Positions 23,871 to 32,680 of a stretch of DNA of 64,000 nucleotides are shown here, piece by piece (position 1 is the first letter of the stretch; each line of letters starts with the position of its first letter). The stretch is from Simmondsia chinensis (Eukaryota > Streptophyta > Magnoliopsida > Caryophyllales > Simmondsiaceae): contig JAGTTD010000018.1 in NCBI GenBank assembly GCA_018398585.1, forward strand, positions 5,587,501 to 5,651,500. The letters run 5' to 3'. The position numbers and the translations under genes are program-made. Under the pieces are notes generated by a model. The model was not told the origin of the DNA. It made no database searches and saw only the letters and a list, made by a program, of their open reading frames with translations.

Positions 23871-23900
23871 AAGGTTTTCCCCAACCTTGCGTGGGCCCAG

Positions 23901-25240
23901 TTAGTGGCTCAGAACAACCCCCACCCTTCTTCCAGTGAGGTTTTGCCACCGGCGTTCAGTTTTTCTGGCCACCGGTGTCGGATTTGCAGAAGGAGGAGGG
24001 GCAACGGATGAAGTAGAGCAAGAATGGCAAAAAACATGGCATTTTTGACAGATTTTCAGCAGACCTTCATACTTCACACTTACTGGAGAATGAGAACCAT
24101 TGTAGTCAAGGAACAATTTCTTGATCGGAGTGACCTTAGCCTCAATTTCCACACAAACCCGCACAGAATCGACCATAGTCCCATCACAAGTAGGCTTATC
24201 CATGAATAGAGAATGTCCCACACCACTAACAATGGCGCTAAGAGTCCGCATTGTCCATAGGGGTGTTGGTAAGCCATGAAGTTGAATCCAAATGGACATT
24301 GAAGGAAGGTCATGCGTAGGGACAAGATCATGGGACCAACATTGAAAGAGAGAGAGTGTGGTTCTTGAGGCACCAAGGGCCACCACGAAGAACATTCTTA
24401 GAATCTTCAAACGTCTTAAAGCTAAAGTAGTACTTCACCCAATTGGAGATTACACACTCAAGCCCTTTTGATCCCCAAAGGAGGTTGGCTATGGCTACAC
24501 ACCTTGAATATGCAACCCGACCCCCGAAAACATGTCTAACAAGACAATGCTGCCATTTTTCAATTCCCGGCACAACACCATCACTGGTGATAGTCGTAAC
24601 AACCTCACCATTAACAATAGAAGGAGGAACATAGGAGAGGACTCTATCACTAGAACCCGCAGCATCCAGATTCAAACTCGAACTATCATTAACCACCACA
24701 TCTCGTGACACAAGCACAACCGCACCATTATCAACACCAGCATGCTCGAGTCATGGTGCATGCAAAACGAGACAAAAGAGGGCAAAAAACAGGATTTTAA
24801 ATAATGCCGCCACAAACCACCGGGTAAAACACCTAGGATCCCCGCGAGCCACCGTCCACCAACGAGAAGATTCAAAATCACACCAAATAATCGCTAGGCC
24901 ACTCCTTAAGCACAACATAAGCATTGCTTAAGGAACATGGAGTGCCCGCTAGAAGTCTATTTTTATCTTCTTTACATGCAAAAATGAGCAAAGACATAAT
25001 ATCTGAGAGCTCCTGCACAAGTTTTTCCTTAATAGCCGAGACCCTACTCAATATGGCTTTGACTGGACCCACCTTCTTGAACAACTTATCTGAGAGGACC
25101 TTACCAACTAGCACTAGTTCTTTGAAAGCAAAGCTAATCTCCTCATTGTCTTGAAGCTCTAGACAATCGACCCCAAGTCAAGAGTATCAGTGATTTTTGA
25201 AATTGAGTCAACTTGGGGGATTTGTCCATGGTTAAGGTAA
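23901..25240 (-). pseudogene. LINE ORF1: DUF4283 and zinc-knuckle protein
   Basis: The reading MDKSPKLTQF (ATG near 25235) is a plausible ORF1 start. 24878-25114 contains a first DUF4283-like block (LVGKVLSDKLFKKVGPVKAI then NAYVVLKEW). 24328-24717 and 23901-24410 contain a second, complete one (GGPWCLKNHTLSLS, MSIWIQLHGLPTPLWT) followed by DYNGSHSPVSVKYEGLLKIC and a CQKCHVFCHSC knuckle-like end. The protein would bind LINE RNA. The presence of two blocks is unusual and may mean a composite of two LINE 5' ends. Stops and frameshifts are present. Confidence 0.75.
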
Positions 25241-26225
25241 TAGTGGGGAAGATTGCAAGTAATGATAGAGGGAAGAAGGAAAGAAAAGATTCGTCAAAAT
25301 TGGGGTTAGGAGGATGATTTGAAAGGGACCAGAGCATAGTTATATATAGCGAAAATGGAGTTAATGGGACTAGTTATGTGCTTTAACTCCGGGATTTTCA
25401 GAATCAAGGGTAGTTCAAGGTTGTTAAAATCGGGATTTTACATAGAATCGGAATCGTAGAATTGAATCGAGGATCGTAAGATTCAACTTACATGGGTATA
25501 TATAAGAAATATAATCAAATATGTTAAATTTATTACCATGCAACATAGATGTGTTATTTTATGCTACAATCATCATGTGAGCTTTTGAGATATATGCTAC
25601 TAATCGAGTTTTATATTAAAGTTAAAACATAACTTAAAGTTTCAAGCTAATAAAGTAAGTTCGTCTATAATATATATTTCGTTTTTTAACATTTTAACTT
25701 TTTACTTGTATACATTGGTAGAATCGAGGTCGAATCAGTAAAATTATAAAATCATATCCATTAATTTCATGTAATATCAATGAATCGTAAGATTCTACAT
25801 AATTTAGATTCTACTTAGGATTCAGATCGATCGACCATTGTGGAATTGTAAAATCGTAAGATTCTAAGACTCAAATCGGAATTTTAATAGCCATGAGATA
25901 GTTGGGACAACAAATTTTGAGTTTGCTTTGGACCTCAGGAATGTCAAAGTGGAAAAGAAGAAAGGAAAGGGGAAGCACAGTAAATGACAAGGATTAGAAC
26001 GAGGAAGGAGATAGAGAAGCGGGTAGGGGTAGTTGGGGCTATAAATTAGGATATGCTTTCAAACTCAAGGATTTAAAAGTGGAGAAGAAGAGAGGACAAG
26101 GGAAGCACAATAATTGAAGAGAGATATATCGAGGAAGAAAACGATAGAATGGGAAGGGTAAGAAACCCTAGAAATCCTCCATCCCAAACCAGGAGAGAAG
26201 ACTTGGTTAGCTAGAGTGAGGAGTT
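25241..26225 (-). other. LINE 5' untranslated region with tandem units
   Basis: Non-coding. Two purine-rich units of about 130 bp (25900-26030 and 26031-26155) repeat phrases such as GGGAAGCACA and GAAGAAGAGAGGA-like text. A more AT-rich stretch at 25430-25880 repeats GAATCG/GATTC words. Tandem 5' units can act as LINE promoters in other L1 families; that role here is inference. Confidence 0.5.
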
Positions 26226-26240
26226 ATAGTTAAACAATTC

Positions 26241-26904
26241 GATTAGTGTCATATTTATAGAGTTGTGCAACCTACTAAACTTTCTTTCATGGTTTTTATT
26301 AATTGATGTAATTATACTGGTAATTGAATGGTCAAATATTAGTTAGAAATGATTAACTGATTTGTTAGAACTAATACTTGATTAAGTAGAGCTGGTTGTT
26401 AGAGTTGGTTATATCATTAGCAAGATATATAGCTTGATTTTTAATACTTGATCTTTTTTTCTTTACCGATTGCATAATATACAATTCTTTTTTCTCTCTT
26501 AACACCCCTCCCCCCTCCACCTTCAGAAAACCCTAAGTCACTTAATCAAACACTTGTATGTTGGAATATTCATGACACTCTCAGATTGTGGACGTTTCTT
26601 ACATTTCAAAGAGTATCTAATAAATAATTATGTCTAGTAAACATAAGTTTCTTATTTAAAAATAACTTTCCATATTATTTTATATTTTTTTAATTATTTA
26701 ACAGAGAAATTTTAACATAATTTAAAGTTTAAAATAAACTATATTACATCCTAAAAATTAGTAGAAGTATATTTTGCTTAATTGTTAATCTTTAAAAAAA
26801 ATAGAAGTGAGGAAATAAACCAAAGGTAAAAGTAAATTGTTAATATGGTAAAAGATGTTATTATGTGTCATTTATCAAAAAAGATATTATTATACGTTGT
26901 CTAT
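26241..26904. other. Intergenic AT-rich DNA, no gene seen
   Basis: No coding trace on either strand. The right end is the target site TCTAT (26900-26904) of the copia element that starts at 26905. Confidence 0.5.
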
Positions 26905-26965
26905 TGTTGGATATGCTTCAATTTTAGCGTAGAAATTTTGTCCTACATAAAATATTTGAAGGGCG

Positions 26966-27001
26966 TATCAGAATTCTAGCATCATTGCATGCTACAGTGC
27001 A

Positions 27002-27032
<31 letters not shown>

Positions 27033-27277
27033 AGAAGAAGTAGAAGAGAGAAAATGGTGGCAAATTGTGCCTTGTAATGTTTGATTTCATTAATTGAATT
27101 AACAAGAGAAAAAAGCGAGATATATATACAAGTCAAAAGAATAAGCTAACTAAATATCTACTCTGAAGACATTTTAATAACAAAAAGATATTTTAGCAAA
27201 ACGAAAAAACCAACTTAAGAGATATTTACATCTTAATATGGATTAGGATTGAAAAATATTATCTAAGAAATCTAATA
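26966..27277 (-). repeat. 3' LTR of the nested copia, 312 bp
   Basis: Starts TATCAGA and ends TCTAATA on the plus strand; the partner LTR starts TATTAGA. It contains a (GA)n microsatellite (about 27001-27034) and a TATATATA run near the middle. It is highly similar to 31924-32246. Confidence 0.85.
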
Positions 27278-27292
27278 CGCCCACTCAAGTTG
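27278..27292 (-). promoter_or_regulatory. Polypurine tract of the nested copia
   Basis: The minus strand reads AACTTGAGTGGGCG immediately before the 3' LTR. The GAGTGGGCG end is typical of copia elements. Confidence 0.65.
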
Positions 27293-28890
27293 GGACAAAG
27301 ATGTCAAGGAGGCCCAACTTGCAAAGGATAGGAGTCATGGAAGGAGCTGGAAGAGCTTTGGTGAGGATGTTAGCTAGTTGATGCTGAGATGGTAAATGAA
27401 ACGCCTTGAGAACACCAGCTTGAACCTGCTCATGAACAAAGTGACCATCCAACTCTATATGCTTGGTGCATTCATGAAAGATTGGATTGTAAGTAATGTA
27501 GACAACAGCTTGGTTGTCGCAGAAGAGCAAAGCAGGCTATGAATGAGGAATATCGAAGTCCAGAAGTAAGTGCAACAACCAAACCACTTCACAAGTAGCA
27601 ACAACAAGACTACAATATTTAGCCTCAGTAGATGAACAAGAGACAGTAGACTATTTCTTGGACTTCCATGAGACCAAGGAATCACCAAGGAAGACATAGT
27701 AGTTAGTAACTGAACGACGAGTATCAAGGTAAGCACCCCAATCAGCATCAACAAAGGCTTTGAGGTGAAGAGAAGAGGAGGAACTGTAATTTAAGCCTTG
27801 ACCAAGAGAGCCCTTGATATAGCGAAGAACTCGAAAAGCTGCATCCAGATGAGGCTGCCGAGGCACAAAGACAAACTGACTGAGCTTGTTGACAACAAAA
27901 GACAGGTCTAAACGAGTGATAGTGATGTATAAAAGCCTCCCAATAATCCTTCTATCGAATGCACGATCAGGTAAAAGGGCCCCATCTTCACAGCTTAGAT
28001 GAACATTAGGATCCATGGGAGAGGAACAAGGACAACAGCCCAACATACTAGCAAATTCAAGGGTTGTCAAAGCATAATGGCACGGGAACAAAGGGATACC
28101 AGAAGGTCTACGAGCAACCTCAAGACCAAGGAAATACTTAAAGGCCCCTAAATCCTTGAGTTTAAACAAACGATCATGCTTGAACTGATCAACAAACTGA
28201 GGATTGCTGCTAGTAATGATAATATCATCAACATGCACTAACACTGCAGTAAAATGAGAAGAAGTAGACAAAGTGAACAAATTGTGATCATTCTGAGACT
28301 GACAAAACCCAAATTGCAACAAGGCATGAGAAAACTTGGCGAACCACTATCTAGAGGCCTGTTTGAGACCATAAAGGCTCTTCTTGAGACAGCAAGTTAG
28401 AGGCTGAGACGCCTCCTGAACCTAGAAGCCAGGAGGTAGAGCCACGTAGAATTCTTCAAAAAGATCCCCATGGAGAAATGTATTGTTGACATCCAGTTGG
28501 GAAAGATGCCAGTTCTTGATGGCTGCAAAACTGAGTAAGAGCTTGACGGTGGTTAGTTCTGCAACAAGAGAAAAAGTATCAAAGTAATCAACACCTTCCT
28601 ATTGAGTGTAACCCTTGGCCACCAGACGAGCCTTGTGTCTTTCCAAAGAGCCATCAGATTTGAGTTTAACCTTATAAACCCATTTCCAGCACACCAACTT
28701 CTTGTGAGAAGGTAGGGGAACTACATCCCAAATGCCATTAGCTTCAAGGGCTTGAATTTCCTAGGCCATGGCCTCACACCAGTGGGAATGCTGCACTGCC
28801 TAATGATAAAGTTATGGTTCCTCATAAGATGAAAGAGAAATAGAAAAGGCACGATAAGAGGGGGGAAAGATTGTGATAGCTAATAGAGTT
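27285..28890 (-). pseudogene. Copia reverse transcriptase and RNase H
   Basis: Order on the minus strand: [83 protein letters not shown], the catalytic HVDD at 28224-28235 (YVDD in most relatives), FKLKDLGAFKYFLGLEVAR, YITITRLDLSFVVNKLSQFV, DADWGAYLDTRRSVTNYYVF, SWKSKK, and [20 protein letters not shown] then [13 protein letters not shown]. In-frame TAG stops lie at 27651-27653, 28347-28349, 28422-28424, 28599-28601, 28761-28763 and 28800-28802. Otherwise frames are long, for example 223 codons at 27651-28322. Confidence 0.9.
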
Positions 28891-28892
28891 AG

Positions 28893-29118
28893 CTAGAGGG
28901 GAGGTAGTAGAGGAGGAGGTGGAAGTGGAAGAGGAAAGGAGATCACAGTGATAATATTTAAGATAATGAGGGGGATGGTGAGATCTATTGGATTGTCTGG
29001 GAGCAGAAGGAGGGACAAACTGATGTGATGCATCATGATCAGAGGGGGAAGGACCAATGGACTCGGAAGGAGGGGAGGGAGATTCATTTTGTTCACCAGA
29101 GGGTCCATCTGGGAACAG

Positions 29119-29150
<32 letters not shown>

Positions 29151-30297
29151 AGGACTATTTAATTGTCCACAGGATAAAAGACCATCAGCATTTGAAGGGA
29201 CATGTGACACAGGAAGAGAGGATGGGACAACATAAGAAGTACTAGGCATCTCCTCTTGGACAGTAGAGGATCTAGGTAAATTTATGTGAGCAAAGGGGTC
29301 CCCATGTGGAGGCAAAGTGTTAAAGGGGAAAACATTCTCATGAAAAACAACATCCCTAGAAATGAAAATCTCTTGTTTTTGAAGATCAAATAACTTGTAT
29401 CCTTTCACTCCAAATGAATACCCAAGAAATAGACAAATCCTAGCCCTAGGGTAAAATTTATGGCGTTGAGATGGTAAAGTAGAGGCAAAGCATAAGCACC
29501 CAAAGGCTTTTAGATGGGCGCATTTTGGGTTCTCCTTATGTAAGAGTTCATAGGGTGCTTTTTTTATTGAGGATGTGGGAAGTTAATTTGTTGATGATGT
29601 GTATGACAGTGAGAATACATTTACTCCATAAGTAGAGAGGGGTGTTGGCTTGAAAATGGATGGCATGAGCAACACTAAGTATATGCTTATGTTTTTTCTC
29701 AACAACAGAATTCTGCTGTGGTCTTTCTACATTAGAATGTTGGTGAATGATTCCATGGGTCTGATAGAAGTCATGCATTTGAAATTCTTTCCCATTGTCA
29801 CTTCGAATACATTTGATGTTGATTTTGAATTGATTGGCAACATAAGCATGGAAAACAGGAATTAACCGAGACACCTCAAATTTCAACCTCGTCATATACA
29901 TCCAAGTAGTATGAGTACAATCATCTACTATAATAAGGAAATATCTGAAATAACTAATAGATTTGACATGAAAGGGTCCCCAAATGTCACAATGTACAAT
30001 ATCAAAAGGATGAGAGGAAAGATTATTGTTTGAGGTGAAAGGTAAATGCTTTTGTTTAGCCAAAGGAGAATATGAGACATTATTCAAAACATCAGGAATA
30101 AACTTCTCTAATGCTTGCATCCTGCCTCTGGAGGGATGTCCCAAACGAAGATGCCATATGCTGGGGATAGCAGTAGGACGAAAGTCTGGTATTTCATTTG
30201 GAATGGATGATGATGCACCACAAACAGCCGCCAGCCCAATTTCTGGCACTAAGACAAAGAGATCAACACATCTCTTACCCACTCCAATCGTACTCAA
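28893..30297 (-). pseudogene. Copia integrase with pre-integrase zinc region
   Basis: 30297-29548 reads IWHLRLGHPSRGRMQAL (pre-integrase His block), FDIVHCDIWGPFHVKS (first catalytic Asp), IKCIRSDNGKEFQM (second Asp) and PQQNSVVEKKHKHIL (catalytic Glu), so the DDE triad is present. The frame breaks near 29548. 29408-28893 continues with KGYKLFDLQKQEIFISRDVV, the C-terminal DNA-binding region, then a long proline/serine-rich linker with a pure G run on the plus strand (29126-29150). The family enzyme inserts element DNA into the genome. Confidence 0.9.
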
Positions 30298-30425
30298 TTG
30301 GGTGAGGTCTTGTATGACACAAGATTCTTAGGTCAATGTACAAGAAATGTTATGAGATTTGCATAGTTGTTCAATAGATAGGAGATTATATTTGAAGTTA
30401 GGCAGAAAAAGCACATTAGTCAAAG

Positions 30426-30752
30426 TTAAATCAGGACTAATCTTACAATTCCCTTATGCCTAATAGGAGTGGAAATTCTATTAGGCAAAACAACATTTCC
30501 CTCTGTTGTATGAGTTAGTTTGGAGAATAGAAGGATATTACCACACATGTGATGTGATGCTCTAGAGTCAATAATCCATGACTTGACAAAGAAATCATGA
30601 GTAGTTGTTATGGAAGCAAGTGAATGGAAAGAAGCAAAGGATTTTATACCTGTCAATGAGATAGGGTAACTAGGAACATTATCAGGTTTGACAAGAGCTG
30701 ATTCCTTACTAATGTTTCCCATGGAAGACCCACCCAAATGTCCACTGAGCAA
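30426..30752 (-). pseudogene. Copia aspartic protease
   Basis: The block KSWIIDSRASHHMCG corresponds to the active site, where the family has D-S-G; here the glycine is arginine (DSR, 30549-30569). Following text (NILLFSKL, VVLPNRI) fits the domain. The upstream linker joins the zinc-knuckle region. Confidence 0.8.
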
Positions 30753-30764
30753 TGAAAGAAGCTG

Positions 30765-31809
30765 TTAGCATTGTTCTAGGGTCACTGACAGCAAAACTGA
30801 ACCCTTTTCCATTGGTTCCATGGAGTTATTCCCCGGAGGCCTAATAGCAGTAATTCCTTTTCCCCTTGGTTTGTAACCTGGAGGATATCCATGTAGCTTG
30901 AACAACTTGTCTATGATGTGGCCTGTCATCCCACAATTAGTGCAGTAAGGACTCTCCCTTTTGTACTGTCTACCTGCTCCCTTTCCATTCTCAATTTGCA
31001 ACACTCTTAACTAGAGGAGGCAACTGAGGCTTCATGTTGTTTATCTTATTCTGTGCTTCTTATTGAGTTGTTTTTGAGAACACTACATTGATCGGAGGAA
31101 AAGGTTCCATTAGAAGAATCATGTCCTTTACAAAAGTATAGCAGTCATTGAGACCCATAAGGAAGGTCATGATGTAATCCTCTTGATAGCTCTCATGAAC
31201 TGATTGAACACACATGCATCCTTTTACACCACATGCACATGGATGTGCGGTCTTAAAACCAACAAATTCGTCCCATGGGGACTTCAATTTTGCAAAGTAT
31301 GTTGTTACATCCATTGATCCTTGTTTTAGGTCAGAAATAGCTTGTTTAAGCTGGAAAACATGTGGCCTATTCTTCTATGAATACCGCTCCTTAATGTCAG
31401 CCCACATTTCAGTGAATGAGGAAGCACTAGCAATACTGGTTCCAATATCAGCAGAAATAGAATTAGTGATCCAAGAAATGATCACAGAATCACATCTATG
31501 CCGTAACTCAAAGATTGGATCATCCTCTCTTGGTTCCGAAATTTCTCCAGTTATGAACCCTAGCTTATTCTTTGATCGAAGATCATTCTTCATCGATTTA
31601 GTCCAAGTATTGTAGTTTGATGGTCCAATTAAATGTTGAGTAACAAGAATCATACCAAGACCATCATTGTTGCTAAGGAAACAAGGAGATGCATACGGAT
31701 CTTCAAACGACACATGATGTGAGCTCGATGAACTCTTTTGATGAGCTCCATTGCGATTTCCTGGTGTTTTGATCACTTCTTCAATACTCTCTAACCGAGT
31801 ATTAGCCAT
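30765..31809 (-). pseudogene. Copia gag with zinc knuckle
   Basis: 31375-31809 begins with a genuine ATG (MANTRLESIEEV) and contains LVTQHLIGPSNYNTWTKSM then LRSKNKLGFITGEI and WITNSISADIGTSI, the copia gag core. A TAG at 31375-31377 interrupts the sequence after KERYS, and 31060-31314 continues (MDVTTYFAKLKSPWDEF, YIMTFLMGLNDCYTFV). 30765-31004 holds the zinc knuckle YCTNCGMTGHIIDKLFKLHG, in which the last zinc-binding Cys is Leu. The protein would form the particle and bind RNA. Confidence 0.9.
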
Positions 31810-31910
31810 TAGGTTTTAGGATGAAGATGATGTGTGATCAGATGAAAAGTGAAGGATGAAGTAGCTATGATGAGATTTGAGAGGAAGATTGCAGCTAAAG
31901 AAAGCTCTAG

Positions 31911-31923
31911 AACTCTGATACCA
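31911..31923 (-). promoter_or_regulatory. Primer binding site of the nested copia
   Basis: The minus strand reads TGGTATCAGAGTT, directly abutting the 5' LTR at 31924. It matches plant tRNA-iMet. Confidence 0.9.
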
Positions 31924-31959
31924 TATTAGAATTCTAGCATCATTGCATGCTACGGTGCA

Positions 31960-32009
<50 letters not shown>

Positions 32010-32246
32010 AGGAGAGAAGAAATGGCTGCAAAGTGTGCCTTGTAATGATTGATTTCATTAACTGAATTAACAAGACAACAAAAGCAAGATATATATACAA
32101 GTCAAAAGAATAAGCTAACTAAATATCTACTCTAAAGATATTTTGATAACAAAAAGATATTTTAGCAAAAGGGAAAAACCAACTAAAGAGATATTTACAT
32201 CTTAATATAAATTAAGACTGAAAAATATTATCTAAGAAATCTAATA
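31924..32246 (-). repeat. 5' LTR of the nested copia, 323 bp
   Basis: TATTAGA...TCTAATA is a perfect terminal inverted repeat. It includes a longer (GA)n array than the partner LTR (about 31963-32007), the main length difference between the two. A TATATATA run at about 32089-32096 could be the promoter for the minus-strand transcript. Confidence 0.85.
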
Positions 32247-32680
32247 GGGCGCATTATTTGTTTGGATGAATGATAAATTCTTATATGACTATTTGTTACC
32301 GTTTATGGCCGTTGTACATTTAATTGGACCTACTGATTACCATCGTAATGTGTCATTCAATTGCCTCCATCAGTTCCTAGGAGTTACATATGGGTTTTTG
32401 AAGCCCATATAATGGTGGGTCTCTTCTTAGCCGATATACACATGAATAAAAAAACTTTTTCTATTACTCCTCCTATAACTGAGCAATGTTTGAGGCATAT
32501 TCTAGTCCGATAATCCTCGAGTACACGGGTGTTAACCCTGGGGTTGGAGTGCCATTTGGTCCCGTTGTACCAGTGCGGGGGCACAAACGACTTTAGCTCA
32601 ATGATGAATTCCGCAACACGGTAACAGTCTTCGTCTTTTTAGATAAGTTCTAATTACTCTTCCCTTTTATTTTTCCAATA

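Larger units (their letters stand above)
19938..26225 (-). mobile_element. Full-length L1-type LINE (with RNase H), degenerate
   Basis: A 6.3-kb minus-strand element is bracketed by ATAGTTAAACAATTC at 19923-19937 and again at 26226-26240, a 15-bp target duplication. Order from the right: 5' untranslated region with two tandem units, ORF1 (DUF4283 and zinc knuckle), endonuclease, reverse transcriptase, zf-RVT domain, RNase H. The plus-strand left end is pyrimidine-rich, as expected of a decayed poly-A tail on the minus strand. It sits directly beside the 5' LTR of the copia element. Many stops; not functional. Confidence 0.85.
26966..32246 (-). mobile_element. Nested Ty1/copia retrotransposon, nearly complete
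   Basis: This 5.3-kb minus-strand element has 312- and 323-bp LTRs, an adjacent primer site, a polypurine tract, and all expected domains in copia order: gag, zinc knuckle, protease, integrase, RT and RNase H. It is flanked by the 5-bp duplication GGGCG. The unoccupied target is visible in the 3' LTR of the outer element (35497-35510). Disablement is mainly by single stop codons, many at positions where the family has glutamine. It is the best preserved element here. Confidence 0.9.
26905..32680 (+). repeat. 5' LTR of the outer copia element (interrupted)
   Basis: It consists of 26905-26965 plus 32247-32680, which together align with 35443-35953. The right end is CCAATA where the other copy has CCAACA. 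The insertion duplicated GGGCG (26961-26965 and 32247-32251). Confidence 0.85.

Noticed and set aside
29035..29245. Plus-strand frames with poly-glycine
   Set aside because: They are the antisense of the copia proline-rich linker and exist only because of the G run.
31959..32007. GA-repeat as a separate regulatory element
   Set aside because: It is a microsatellite inside both copia LTRs; no evidence of function beyond that.
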